A stretch of DNA of 64,000 nt from CAYZPW01 sp964480475 (GTDB lineage Bacteria > B130-G9): assembly GCA_964480475.1 (NCBI GenBank), contig CAYZPW010000002.1, positions 1 through 64,000 on the forward strand, read 5' to 3'. The notes below the pieces were generated by a model. That model was not told the origin of the DNA. It did not search any database and saw nothing but the letters and a program-made list of their open reading frames with translations. The stretch's first letter is position 1. Each line of letters opens with the position of its first letter. Positions 16,855-25,643 of this stretch are shown one piece after another. Made by a program: the position numbers and the translations under genes.

Positions 16855-17799
16855 CTATTCAAACATCTCGCTTACCGAGAGAGACATACTTATTCTCTTG
16901 ATCGCCTCACCTACGAGCGAGGCTATAGATAGAACAACTACCTTGTTCTTTGAATCCCGCTTTTTGTCAACCGGGATTGTATCGGTCGTTATCACCTTTT
17001 CTATGGGTGATTTAGTCAGCCGCTCATACGCATCTCCGGAGAACACTGGATGCGCGCACGCCGCGAATATGCGCCTCGCCCCAGCAGCCTGAAGCGCAAC
17101 CGCGGAGTTGACTATTGTGCCGGCGGTATCGATCATGTCGTCCAGCAGAACCACATCGCGATGCAGAACGTCGCCAATTATGTGACAGACCTCGGCCACA
17201 TTCGGCGACGGCCGGCGCTTGTCAATTATTGCCAGGTCGCTGGTAAGCCTCTTGGCAAACTGTCTCGCGCGTTCAACGCCGCCTGCGTCCGGCGAGACGA
17301 CGACCAGGTCCTTTGTGTCCAGACCCTGAATATAGCCTGCCAGGACCGGCGCGGCCAGTAAATGATCAAATGGAACATTGAAGAAACCCTGTATCTGGCC
17401 AGCGTGCAGGTCAATAGACAGAACCCGGTCCGCGCCGCTTGCCGACAGAAGGTCAGCAACCAGCTTCGCGGAGATCGGCACGCGCGGCATTCGCTTTCTG
17501 TCCTGACGAGCGTAGCAGTAGTAAGGCAATACCGCCGTAATTCGGTCTGCCGAAGCCCGTTTCAAGGCGTCGATCATCAGCAGGAGCTCCATGAGGTGCT
17601 CGTTCACAGGTTGAGCCATCGACTGAACGACAAAAACGTCCCTGCCGCGAACGTTCTCGTTTATCTGAACCATTGTCTCGCCGTCGCTGAAACGACCTAC
17701 ATCCGCGTCACCGAGCGGGATACCCAAGTACTCACAGATCATTTGGGCCAGGGGTCTGTTGCCGTTCCCTGTGAATACCCTTAACTGATCCCCAATCAT
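16855..17799 (-). CDS. prs: Ribose-phosphate pyrophosphokinase
   Basis: Makes PRPP from ribose 5-phosphate and ATP for purine, pyrimidine, His, Trp and NAD synthesis. Conserved parts: FTGNGNRPLAQMICEYLGIPLG, VGRFSDGE, DVFVVQSMAQPVNEHLMELLLM, PYYCYARQDRK (ATP/catalytic), DLHAGQIQGFF, VVSPDAGGVERAR, and the PRPP loop VVLLDDMIDTAGTI. A longer frame adds 14 residues, but ATG at 17799 follows GGAGG by 7 bases. Length 314 aa. It lies about 50 bases after tRNA-Gln and heads the rplY-pth-rpsF run. Confidence 0.97.
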   Translation of the reverse strand: MIGDQLRVFTGNGNRPLAQMICEYLGIPLGDADVGRFSDGETMVQINENVRGRDVFVVQSMAQPVNEHLMELLLMIDALKRASADRITAVLPYYCYARQDRKRMPRVPISAKLVADLLSASGADRVLSIDLHAGQIQGFFNVPFDHLLAAPVLAGYIQGLDTKDLVVVSPDAGGVERARQFAKRLTSDLAIIDKRRPSPNVAEVCHIIGDVLHRDVVLLDDMIDTAGTIVNSAVALQAAGARRIFAACAHPVFSGDAYERLTKSPIEKVITTDTIPVDKKRDSKNKVVVLSIASLVGEAIKRISMSLSVSEMFE

Positions 17800-17848
17800 A
17801 AGAAACCTCCAAAAACAATGCTTGCCACAAAAAGAACACACTGCGCTA

Positions 17849-17919
17849 CTGGGGCGGGAGGATTCGAACCTCCGATGCAGGATCCAAAGTCCTGTGTCTT
17901 ACCACTTGACGACGCCCCA
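17849..17919 (-). tRNA. tRNA-Gln (TTG anticodon)
   Basis: On the minus strand, acceptor TGGGGCG pairs with CGCCCCA (discriminator G, CCA not encoded). T-arm GGAGG-TTCGAAT-CCTCC and anticodon stem-loop CAGGA-CTTTGGA-TCCTG give anticodon TTG, reading CAA. 71 bases. A clear -10 lies upstream. Confidence 0.95.
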
Positions 17920-17953
17920 ATCAATCGCGTCAGAAGCGCCGGTCGGAATCACG

Positions 17954-17987
17954 ATTATAGATGCACCACCTACTCCCCAATTGTCAA
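17954..17987 (-). promoter_or_regulatory. Possible promoter of tRNA-Gln and the prs run
   Basis: Minus strand: a perfect -10 TATAAT (17954-17959) about 35 bases before the tRNA, and a perfect TTGACA (17982-17987). They are 22 bases apart, longer than the usual 17, so only the -10 may be functional or a different -35 (TTGGGG, 15 bases away) is used. Confidence 0.4.
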
Positions 17988-17999
17988 GCCGCATTCGGG

Positions 18000-18085
18000 A
18001 GGAGTTTCCGCGGCGCGGAAACGGGAGAAAAGGAAAAGCAGACTCTGCCATAGTGCCTCCTTCGCCAAGGCTGGGGCGGACAAGA
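18000..18085. repeat. GGAGTTTCC hairpin and CTTCGCC repeat
   Basis: GGAGTTTCCGC-GGC-GCGGAAACGGGAGAAAAGGAAAAG hairpin with purine tract, then GCCATAGTGCCTCCTTCGCC and GGGGCGGACAAG. Second copy of the composite at 7286; the CTTCGCC part also recurs at 19985. Confidence 0.65.
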
Positions 18086-18255
18086 GGGCGAAAATGGAGA
18101 GGCCAATAGTAGCGAGAAAGGCTCGGTCCTGTCCGCGGCGAATCCGAGGCAGCTAATCGCGGGGCCTTCACTCAGAGATAGAATCATGTGTGCCTGCACA
18201 ACACGTTGTCAGGCCGAGAGGCGGACTTCAAGCCTCCGGACTTCAGGCGCTCTAT

Positions 18256-19827
18256 TTAGGGCTTGTTCGGCCTCGCGGAGTATGCACTTACCAATGAGGC
18301 CTCGATCGTGCCGCCCGAATTACCGCCGCCGGGCAGCGGCTGGTCGTCGGACGTCATCAGCATCCCATCCACGAGCGCCCAATCACCCACGACGAGGTCC
18401 CCAAAACCTGCCGGACGGTCGTTGCGATAGATACTCGTGCTGCGCGTGATCGATACGACTATCCTATTCTGCGTGCCGATGTTGGGACCCAGGGAATAGG
18501 TGCCCGAGAGGATAATCGTGCTCTCGTCGTGGTTGATCCGCTCGATAGTTCCCTCCGCGGAGACCCAATCGACGCCCCCGAACGAGAAATCAACACTCTC
18601 AGCAAGGAAGTATTCACCTTCCGGGGTCTCTTCCCAGGTTCCCATGGCGACGGCCAAGTCGCCTACCTGTATTTCCTCAAACTCGATGGGGCGCCCCATC
18701 CGGGTCAACTCCGCGTCCTCGGTTAGCCGGACAAAAACTCGTCCAAACGGGTCCTCAGCGTCATAAACCATCTCGGAAAGCCAAAAGGCGCGCTGTTCAG
18801 GCATTATCTCATCGACGCTGCCCGAAACGAACTCCGGCCACGGTGAATCCTTGACCTCGATTCGCTCAGCCGTAACCACGGGGCAGCACGTTCCCTGCAC
18901 GTCCTCTTCCCAGCCTTCAACTAAGACGTAGTCGCCAACTATTATGTCAGCAAACGGGATCTCCTCATCTTCCTTCGTTATCAACGTGTCCTCGGTCACG
19001 CGCACTAACCAACATCCCCAGAAGCCGGGGACCGTCTCATCTTCATACCAAACGCCGCTCTCAACCTGTAGTAACCCGTTGTCCACGAAGGTGACAAAAC
19101 CTTCGCACTCAATCGGCGGCCCGTGCTGGCTGTTCTTGTCAAACGTGAACGGTTCCGCCCAATCGCCTGGCCCGTCACCAAATGTCGTTTGCACCCGCCA
19201 GCTGTATTCACCGTCCGGCAGCGCAGCGGCGAGGTGTGGGTCCACGGTGAGCGAGGTGAAGAAGAAGGGCAGCGAGACGGAGACTGCCTCCTCGTCCGGG
19301 AAGACAATCTCGAAGTTGTATCCTGTCGCCTCAGGGACACTGCTCCACTTGAATGTGATCGGCATACCGCGGAAGATGGCCGACCGGTCCGGCGGGCTTA
19401 ACAGCTCGGGCACACGCGGGTCGTGGTCCGTGATAGAGAGGATAAACGGCTCGGGCTCGCTGATCTCGCCGGCAGCGCTCACCGCCACGGCGGAAAGCAC
19501 GTAGTGGCCAGGGAGGAGAATCCCCGGTATGTTAGGGACTGTCCAATCTCCTTCCCAAACGGTCAACGTGTCCGTCCTATCCACCTCTTCAAGCGCCATG
19601 AGCGGGAAGAACTCATAAACGATCCAGACGCCTATGACGCTATCCGTAGATTGCGGAACAGCCACCTCTGCCCAGAAAGTAACTGTATCGCCATAGGTTA
19701 CAAGATACGGGGTGGCGCCGCCTGCAATTACATCCGGAACCTCCTGCGCGTTGGCCGAAAGCCCTAGTCCAAAAAGTAGCACAGCAAGCAGCAAAGTGAT
19801 TCGGTTGGTTTTCTTTCTTGCGGTCAT
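18256..19827 (-). CDS. Secreted protein with Ig-like and DUF5666-like domains
   Basis: Exported 523-residue protein. A signal peptide (ITLLLAVLLFGLGLSANAQ, cleavage near residue 28) is followed by an Ig-like domain (GDTVTFWAEVAVPQ...GHYVLSAVAVSAAGE), an FN3-like domain (ELLSPPDRSAIFRGMPITFKWSSVPEATGYNFEI...GEYSWRVQTTFGDGP), then three tandem OB-like units resembling DUF5666, each with the pattern T-x-I/L ... DI/EI-x-VGDYVLVEG ... AERIEV (about 238-325, 328-410, 420-510). Likely an envelope or extracellular structural protein. It ends the minus-strand cluster of SGNH genes; an intervening 235-base stretch contains repeats, so cotranscription is unproven. Confidence 0.75.
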   Translation of the reverse strand: MTARKKTNRITLLLAVLLFGLGLSANAQEVPDVIAGGATPYLVTYGDTVTFWAEVAVPQSTDSVIGVWIVYEFFPLMALEEVDRTDTLTVWEGDWTVPNIPGILLPGHYVLSAVAVSAAGEISEPEPFILSITDHDPRVPELLSPPDRSAIFRGMPITFKWSSVPEATGYNFEIVFPDEEAVSVSLPFFFTSLTVDPHLAAALPDGEYSWRVQTTFGDGPGDWAEPFTFDKNSQHGPPIECEGFVTFVDNGLLQVESGVWYEDETVPGFWGCWLVRVTEDTLITKEDEEIPFADIIVGDYVLVEGWEEDVQGTCCPVVTAERIEVKDSPWPEFVSGSVDEIMPEQRAFWLSEMVYDAEDPFGRVFVRLTEDAELTRMGRPIEFEEIQVGDLAVAMGTWEETPEGEYFLAESVDFSFGGVDWVSAEGTIERINHDESTIILSGTYSLGPNIGTQNRIVVSITRSTSIYRNDRPAGFGDLVVGDWALVDGMLMTSDDQPLPGGGNSGGTIEASLVSAYSARPNKP

Positions 19828-19984
19828 TCCGGTTCCTCCATTGCGGTTGTGATTTACGAAATAAATGCACCTACGTGGTCAAGCTGACCGATGCCATGCC
19901 GAATGTCAAGGTGGTTCTGGGCGAAGGGGTCCCCTGGCCGATCATCGACTCTGCGACCAGACGGAAACGGAAGAACGTCGAATC

Positions 19985-20022
19985 CGCCTTCGCCAAAGCT
20001 GCCAACTCCGCCATAGTAACCT
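19985..20022. repeat. CCGCCTTCGCC repeat block
   Basis: CCGCCTTCGCCAAAGCTGCC followed by AACTCCGCCATAGTAAC. It matches, with the same modules in a different order, the block at 18035-18075. Lies just outside the tandem duplication that follows. Confidence 0.5.
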
Positions 20023-20062
20023 TGGGGGCTTAAGTCGGCCCGATTGACGACGCCAAGCCCCA

Positions 20063-21784
20063 TCATGGACCGCTATCCGCCGCACCGGTTGTGGTGTGCC
20101 CTGCCAGCGAAGAGACCTCCGCCAGTTCTGCCCGAAGTGAGGGACGATCTGGGGCCAGTTCGACCGCCTTCTCGTACCAAAGGACCGAGCTGCTGAACCT
20201 GTTAGCCCTTCGGTAATAGCGAGCGAACCACTCGGCGATGTCTGCCATATAGCTATGAAGCGTTACTTGTGTTCCAGCCTCAGGCCACTCTTGTGTCTGG
20301 TCCAGACGTCCCGTTGTCGGCAAAAAGGTGACACACTCCTCCTCCGGGAATCGCGACATAATCTCGTCGAATCGATCAAGCCGACAGCCTGGTGGGAGAA
20401 GCCCCCAGGATAGTGCCGTTTGCAGAATCGCCTTGGCTATGATCTTGTGGCCCTGAACAGTGGGATGGCAGCTGTCAACGATAAGGTTATAGCCGACCAT
20501 CCCGTTGGGGCTGTGGGAACCGAATACTGTGAAGAGATCAACAAACGGCACTGAATTGCGAGCGGCCACGTGTTGCATCGTCCGGCGCAGCCCAAGCGTC
20601 ATTCTGGCGCCGTGCCGTCCAGCATCCGCGGCGGTGAAGTAAGCCCTTCTAGCCCGAGCAAAATCCCCCGCCTTTTCGTAGCATCTGCCCAGCCAAAAGT
20701 GTAATTGGAAGAAATCCGGCTGCGCTGCGGCCGACCTTTCCAACGTTTTTATGCTGGCGTCCAACTTATCCTCATCCAGCAGGACCAGCGCTTGCCAAAG
20801 CACCTTTAGAATGGGCAGCTGCTCGTCATCCTTAAACCTTCGTCCAGACAACCAGCCCGGCGCCAACCAGTCACGAAAGTTCGGACAAGGCACGACGAGA
20901 ATCATGCTAATCCCGGCCCGACGGGTCATGTCAACCATCGCCTGCAGGTTATGATCAAATTGGAACTCAACCGCCCGATCATGTCCCTGCTCCATTTCTG
21001 GCGTCACCTCTTCTGCCAGCGGTAATAGCGGTCTCGGTGGGGTCACCTCTTCTGCCTGCGATTCTAGCGGTATCTCTTGAGGTGGTTGTGGTCCCGCGAC
21101 TGCGCCGTAGAGCCGGGCCAAAGCCGAGTAGATGCGCACATTACGGGTGAGCCATAGCCTGAACCGGTGCATGGCTTTGGAGCCTGTGAAGAACTCCAGA
21201 ATGAATGGGGAAAGCTTGCGCAGCCGCTCGTTATGGCCACACACAACCACAAACAGGTCCGGCTCATAGTCCAGACACTCACTCATGAACTCTACTATGC
21301 CGCAGCTGTCCATCGCAACGACGCCACAATTGATGACCTCGAACCTGGTGTCGGGCCCGGACTCGGCATCCAAAGCCTGTTGCATCCACCTGGAAAACGA
21401 GGCCACATTGTTGCGGTAGGGATAGCCGTAAGTTGTCGAGCCTCCAAAGCAGAAGATACGGAATGCTTTCGGCCCTTTTCGGGCAGAGAAGCTCAGGCTG
21501 TTGATCGGAATTCCTGAGCTCTGCTGCGACACACCATAGAACTTCACGGCTGAGGCGTCAGTCTGCAAGGTAAAGACCCGACGGGCGAGGGGCCGGTCGT
21601 CCGAAGCATCAGACGGCACAGCGCCCTCCCTGGCCCCACCCGTGGACTCCACCAGCCTCATCCTAACGATCTCGGTATAAGGCGGGACACCGACAAGCCG
21701 CATAACACCCTCTAAACCAAGGATGAAAAACACTCCAACGAAAACAGCCAAGAGGTTCAACCACAATCGTCGTTTGACGCCCAT
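20063..21784 (-). CDS. Membrane-anchored SGNH hydrolase with TPR-like tail, copy 1
   Basis: A 573-residue protein anchored by one N-terminal helix (LWLNLLAVFVGVFFILGLEG, residues 7-26), with the rest probably outside the membrane. SGNH/GDSL block I is FCFGGSTTYGYPY (nucleophile S116), with VVCGHNER as block III-like and DSCHPTVQGHKI as the Asp-x-x-His block near residue 430. Between them is a helical insertion with a TPR-like repeat (LDASIKTLERSAAAQPDFFQLHFWLGRCYEKAGDFARARRAYFTAADAG), and another TPR-like unit ends the protein. Such proteins often act on O-acyl groups of polysaccharides; the substrate is not evident. Its first 212 residues are identical to copy 2. Confidence 0.85.
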   Translation of the reverse strand: MGVKRRLWLNLLAVFVGVFFILGLEGVMRLVGVPPYTEIVRMRLVESTGGAREGAVPSDASDDRPLARRVFTLQTDASAVKFYGVSQQSSGIPINSLSFSARKGPKAFRIFCFGGSTTYGYPYRNNVASFSRWMQQALDAESGPDTRFEVINCGVVAMDSCGIVEFMSECLDYEPDLFVVVCGHNERLRKLSPFILEFFTGSKAMHRFRLWLTRNVRIYSALARLYGAVAGPQPPQEIPLESQAEEVTPPRPLLPLAEEVTPEMEQGHDRAVEFQFDHNLQAMVDMTRRAGISMILVVPCPNFRDWLAPGWLSGRRFKDDEQLPILKVLWQALVLLDEDKLDASIKTLERSAAAQPDFFQLHFWLGRCYEKAGDFARARRAYFTAADAGRHGARMTLGLRRTMQHVAARNSVPFVDLFTVFGSHSPNGMVGYNLIVDSCHPTVQGHKIIAKAILQTALSWGLLPPGCRLDRFDEIMSRFPEEECVTFLPTTGRLDQTQEWPEAGTQVTLHSYMADIAEWFARYYRRANRFSSSVLWYEKAVELAPDRPSLRAELAEVSSLAGHTTTGAADSGP

Positions 21785-22021
21785 CTACAATACCTCCAAA
21801 CTCGACCAAATCAGCTCGACGGGTCAGACAGACCTGACCCAGCAATTCCTCAAAGCATTAACATACTGCAGACCATTATGAGACTAGTGTCGCGGTTGGC
21901 CTCCCCCTCCCTGGCCGACTAGCACGATCAGCTCGTCAGTTTGCGCTAGATATAATCTCTCAACATTCGGCGCAAGGATGCCGGGGTCTTAAGTCGGCCC
22001 GATTGACGACGCCAAGCCCCA

Positions 22022-23686
22022 TCATGGACCGCTATCCGCCGCNNNNNNNNNNNNNNNNNNNNNNNNNNNNNNNNNNNNNNNNNNNNNNNNNNNNNNNNNN
22101 NNNNNNNNNNNNNNNNNNNNNNNNNNNNNNNNNNNNNNNNNNTCTGCCATATAGCTATGAAGCGTTACTTGTGTTCCAGCCTCAGGCCACTCTTGTGGCT
22201 GGTCCAGACGTCTCGCTGTCGGCAAAAAGGTGAGACGCTCATCCTCCGGGAATCGCGACATAATCTCGTCGAATCGATCAAGTCGACAGCCTGGTGGGAG
22301 AAGCCCGCAGGATAGCGCCGTCTGCAGAATCGCCTTGGCCATGATCTTGTGGCCCTGAACAGTGGGATGGCAGCTGTCAACCATAAGGTTATAGCCGACC
22401 ATCCCGTTGGGGCTGTGGGAACCGAATATTGTGAAGAGATCAACAAACGGCACTGAATTGCGAGCGGCCACGTGTTGCATCGTCCGGCGCAGCCCAAGCG
22501 TCATTCTGGCGCCGTGCCGTCCAGCATCCGCGGCGGTGAAGTAAGCCCTTCTAGCCCGAGCAAAATCCCCCGCCTTTTCGTAGCATCTGCCCAGCCAAAA
22601 GTGTAATTGGAAGAAATCCGGCTGCGCTGCGGCCGACCTTTCCAACGTTTTTATGCTGGCGTCCAACTTATCCTCATCCAGCAGGACCAGCGCTTGCCAA
22701 AGCTCCTTTAGAATGGACAGCTGCTCGTCATCCGTAAACCTTCGTCCAGTCAACCAGCCCGGTCGCAACCAGTCACGAAAGTTCGGACAAGGCACGACGA
22801 GAATCATGCTAATCCCGGCGCGACGGGCCATGTCAACCATCGCCTGCAGGTTATAATCAAATTGGAACTCAACCGCCCGATCATATCCCTGCTTCATTTT
22901 TGGCGTCAGCTCTTCTGCCTGCGGTAATAGCGGTCTCGGTGGCGTCAGCTCTTCTGCCTGCGATTCTAGCGGTATCTCTTGAGGTCGTTGTGGTCCCGCG
23001 ACTGTGCCGTAGAGCCGGGCCAAAGCCGAGTAGATGCGCACGTTACGGATGAGCCATAGCCTGAACCGGTGCATGGCTTTGGAGCCTGTGAAGAACTCCA
23101 GAATGAATGGGGAAAGCTTGCGCAGCCGCTCGTTATGGCCACACACAACCACAAACAGGTCCGGCTCATAGTCCAGACACTCACTCATGAACTCTACTAT
23201 GCCGCAGCTGTCCATCGCAACGACGCCACAATTGATGACCTCGAACCTGGTGTCGGGCCCGGACTCGGCATCCAAAGCCTGTTGCATCCACCTGGAAAAC
23301 GAGGCCACATTGTTGCGGTAGGGATAGCCGTAAGTTGTCGAGCCTCCAAAGCAGAAGATACGGAATGCTTTCGGCCCTTTTCGGGCAGAGAAGCTCAGGC
23401 TGTTGATCGGAATTCCTGAGCTCTGCTGCGACACACCATAGAACTTCACGGCTGAGGCGTCAGTCTGCAAGGTAAAGACCCGACGGGCGAGGGGCCGGTC
23501 GTCCGAAGCATCAGACGGCACAGCGCCCTCCCTGGCCCCACCCGTGGACTCCACCAGCCTCATCCTAACGATCTCGGTATAAGGCGGGACACCGACAAGC
23601 CGCATAACACCCTCTAAACCAAGGATGAAAAACACTCCAACGAAAACAGCCAAGAGGTTCAACCACAATCGTCGTTTGACGCCCAT
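22022..23686 (-). CDS. Membrane-anchored SGNH hydrolase with TPR-like tail, copy 2
   Basis: Paralogue of the preceding gene with the same anchor, catalytic blocks and TPR insertion. The apparent 554 aa is shortened by the N gap (22043-22142); comparison with copy 1 predicts 573 aa. The N-terminal 212 residues match copy 1 exactly. From there on about two dozen substitutions are scattered, for example LTRN to LIRN, EEVTPPRP to EELTPPRP, WLAPGWLSG to WLRPGWLTG. Catalytic SGNH residues are unchanged. This copy sits 3' of the epimerase gene, in its ancestral place. Confidence 0.82.
   Translation of the reverse strand: MGVKRRLWLNLLAVFVGVFFILGLEGVMRLVGVPPYTEIVRMRLVESTGGAREGAVPSDASDDRPLARRVFTLQTDASAVKFYGVSQQSSGIPINSLSFSARKGPKAFRIFCFGGSTTYGYPYRNNVASFSRWMQQALDAESGPDTRFEVINCGVVAMDSCGIVEFMSECLDYEPDLFVVVCGHNERLRKLSPFILEFFTGSKAMHRFRLWLIRNVRIYSALARLYGTVAGPQRPQEIPLESQAEELTPPRPLLPQAEELTPKMKQGYDRAVEFQFDYNLQAMVDMARRAGISMILVVPCPNFRDWLRPGWLTGRRFTDDEQLSILKELWQALVLLDEDKLDASIKTLERSAAAQPDFFQLHFWLGRCYEKAGDFARARRAYFTAADAGRHGARMTLGLRRTMQHVAARNSVPFVDLFTIFGSHSPNGMVGYNLMVDSCHPTVQGHKIMAKAILQTALSCGLLPPGCRLDRFDEIMSRFPEDERLTFLPTARRLDQPQEWPEAGTQVTLHSYMAXXXXXXXXXXXXXXXXXXXXXXXXXXXXXXXXXXAADSGP
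22043..22142. other. Assembly gap (100 N)
   Basis: Exactly 100 N inside copy 2. Aligning both flanks to copy 1 shows that 157 bases should be present, so the run is a placeholder and not a measured length. It falls in the coding region for the TPR-like C-terminus. Confidence 0.9.
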
Positions 23687-23829
23687 CTACAATACCTCCA
23701 AACTCGACCAAATCAGCTCGACGGGTCAGACAGACCTGACCCAGCAATTCCTCAAAGCATTAACATACTGCAGACCATTATGAGACTAGTGTCGCGGTTG
23801 GCCTCCCCCTCCCTGGCCGACTAGCACGA

Positions 23830-24960
23830 TCAGCTCGTCAGTTTGCGCCTCTTGAGCTCCTCGAGCGCCCGCTCGACGCCGTCAGTCGCGGTTTGACTCG
23901 CAACCCAGTCCGTCAGCTCAGTTATGCCGTCCTCGAAAGAGACCTTTGGCTCAAATCCGAGCAGGGCTCTGATCTTTGTGATGTCCGCGAAGCAGTGGCG
24001 GATATCCCCGGCTCGGAACTTCTTTACTATCTGAGGCGCTAAGCCCTCGACCTTCCCGACCCTGTCGATCAGGATGTTGGCGATCTCAAGGACGGATATG
24101 CTCTTGCCGGAGCCGACGTTAAAGACCTCGTAGTTAGCTTTGTCGCTTCTCAAAGCGAGTATATTCGCCTCGGCGATGTCCCGCACATTGATGAAGTCGC
24201 GGCTTTGCAGGCCGTCCTCAAAGATTATCGGAGCATGGTCGTTCAGGACCCTGCTCCCGAATATGGCGCACACACCGGTATAGGGATTTGACAGTGCCTG
24301 CCTCGGCCCATAGACATTGAAGTATCGAAGCGCCACGGTCGGCAATTTGTAGGCCATGCCAGTGCTTAAGAACATCTCCTCGTGGTCCCGCTTGGTAACC
24401 GCGTAGATCGACGTGGGATAGAGTGGCTTGTCTTCGTCGGTTGGCAGCGGTCTCGCAACCGCCCCGCACTTGGGGCAGTGCATCTCCCAGTCCCCCGTTG
24501 CCATTTGCGATTCTGGCCTAAGCTTCGGGGAAATCACGCCGCACTGCGCACAATCATATTTGCCCTCGCCGTATATCGACATCGATGATGCCACAAGCAC
24601 TTTCTCTACCTCATGCTTCTCGTTGGCGAGGATATCGAGCAAAATCGCGCCGCCCATCGTGTTGATCTCGGTGTATCGCGCGATCTCATACATCGACTGT
24701 CCGACGCCGACCGCGGCCGCCTCGTGAAACACGACGTGCTTGCCCTTGATCGCCTCGTAAAGAGTGTCGCGGTCCCTAACATCGCCCTGGATGAACTCCG
24801 CGTCCTTGCTCAGGTAATCCGGCACCCTCTGTTCCTGGCCGTGCACCTGCTTCTCAAGGCTGTCATAGACCGCAACCTCAAAGCCCTCCTCGAGCAACCT
24901 GTCCACAAGATGAGAGCCGATGAACCCCGCGCCGCCTGTAACCAAAACCTTTGCTGCCAT
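23830..24960 (-). CDS. SDR epimerase with zinc-ribbon insertion
   Basis: NAD-dependent nucleotide-sugar epimerase or dehydratase of the extended SDR family, 376 aa. VLVTGGAGFIGSHL (residues 6-19) binds NAD; the catalytic SxnYxxxK is SSM...YAVTK (Y186, K190). Residues about 135-167 hold an inserted zinc ribbon, CAQC and CPKC (C137, C140, C162, C165). I recall such an insert in a subgroup including dTDP-L-rhamnose 4-epimerase-like proteins, unverified. A longer frame adds 16 residues; ATG at 24960 follows GGAG by 7 bases and begins MAAKVLVTGG. It starts 4 bases after merR and likely feeds surface polysaccharide synthesis with the SGNH genes. Confidence 0.9.
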   Translation of the reverse strand: MAAKVLVTGGAGFIGSHLVDRLLEEGFEVAVYDSLEKQVHGQEQRVPDYLSKDAEFIQGDVRDRDTLYEAIKGKHVVFHEAAAVGVGQSMYEIARYTEINTMGGAILLDILANEKHEVEKVLVASSMSIYGEGKYDCAQCGVISPKLRPESQMATGDWEMHCPKCGAVARPLPTDEDKPLYPTSIYAVTKRDHEEMFLSTGMAYKLPTVALRYFNVYGPRQALSNPYTGVCAIFGSRVLNDHAPIIFEDGLQSRDFINVRDIAEANILALRSDKANYEVFNVGSGKSISVLEIANILIDRVGKVEGLAPQIVKKFRAGDIRHCFADITKIRALLGFEPKVSFEDGITELTDWVASQTATDGVERALEELKRRKLTS

Positions 24961-24964
24961 TTGC

Positions 24965-25327
24965 TCACTCCGATATCTTCTGACTATCAAGAATCTCCAG
25001 TATTTCACGAGCTAATCGCTCGGCGCGCCGAATTCGATTCGCACGCGGCCCGTCGGTCCCGGGACCTCTGCCCTCAGACATCCCCTCCACCTCGACTGAC
25101 GAGCGCGAGAGCATCCTCCTCGCGCCGCTCACAGTATATCCATCGTCACGTAGTAGCTTTTTTATCCTAAGAACTAGCTCAAGGTCCCGCTGGCTGTACA
25201 TCCTCTGGCCCGACCGGGTTTTCTGAGGCCTCAGGACCGCGAACTCCTTCTCCCAATATCTCAACGTGGCGGTGTCCACCCCGGTCATCTCGCTGACCTG
25301 GCCGATCTTATGGAACATCTTCGTCAA
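24965..25327 (-). CDS. MerR-family transcriptional regulator
   Basis: A 120-residue DNA-binding regulator. The N-terminal winged helix is clear (HKIGQVSEMTGVDTATLRYWEKEFAVLRPQKTRSGQRMYSQRDLELVLRIKKLL), followed by a short C-terminal segment without a metal- or drug-binding domain. Small MerR proteins next to ihfA are common and of poorly known role. It lies about 30 bases after the IHF-like gene and 4 bases before the epimerase gene. Confidence 0.88.
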   Translation of the reverse strand: MTKMFHKIGQVSEMTGVDTATLRYWEKEFAVLRPQKTRSGQRMYSQRDLELVLRIKKLLRDDGYTVSGARRMLSRSSVEVEGMSEGRGPGTDGPRANRIRRAERLAREILEILDSQKISE

Positions 25328-25358
25328 GGTTCTTCACCGCGAGAAAACACAGCCTCAT

Positions 25359-25643
25359 CTAACGCGAGAAAAGGCCAATACCCCGCCGGAATCGGACGGT
25401 GAGCGATTCAGGAATCTCAACCGAGTCACCAGTTCTCGGATGCCTCGTAATCCGACGCTTACGCCTCGTAACATCGAATGTGCCAAAGCCTCTGATTTTG
25501 ACGTTGCCGTCGGTCAAGAGACCGTCCCGTATCGTATCCAAAACAGCGCCAACCAGCCCAAGCGCTTCTTTCAGCGAAAGCCCGCCATGAGCATCCCTTA
25601 AGCTCTTGGCAACCTCCTCCCTCGTCAACGCGCTCGTTCGCAA
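25359..25643 (-). CDS. IHF/HU-family DNA-bending protein
   Basis: A 94-residue nucleoid protein that bends DNA. Family hallmarks: LTREEVAKSLRDAHGGLSLKEALGLVGAVLDTIRDGLLTDGNVKIRGFGTFDVTRRKRRITRHPRTGDSVEIPESLTVRFRRG, with the intercalating proline in the R-x-P-x-TG arm. It resembles IHF-alpha more than HU, but subunit assignment is a guess, since only one gene is in view. Followed by merR, a common pairing. Confidence 0.9.
   Translation of the reverse strand: MRTSALTREEVAKSLRDAHGGLSLKEALGLVGAVLDTIRDGLLTDGNVKIRGFGTFDVTRRKRRITRHPRTGDSVEIPESLTVRFRRGIGLFSR

Larger units (their letters stand above)
20029..23848. repeat. Tandem direct duplication, about 1.9 kb per copy
   Basis: Copy 1 is 20029-21946, copy 2 is 21988-23848, with a 41-base unrelated linker. 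Each contains one SGNH gene and its leader, and each ends on the right in the same 21 bases that form the 3' end of the epimerase gene (GATCAGCTCGTCAGTTTGCGC). Only copy 2 is joined to the rest of that gene, so copy 2 is the ancestral position. Copy 2 has a 100-N gap standing for 157 bases in copy 1. Confidence 0.9.
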
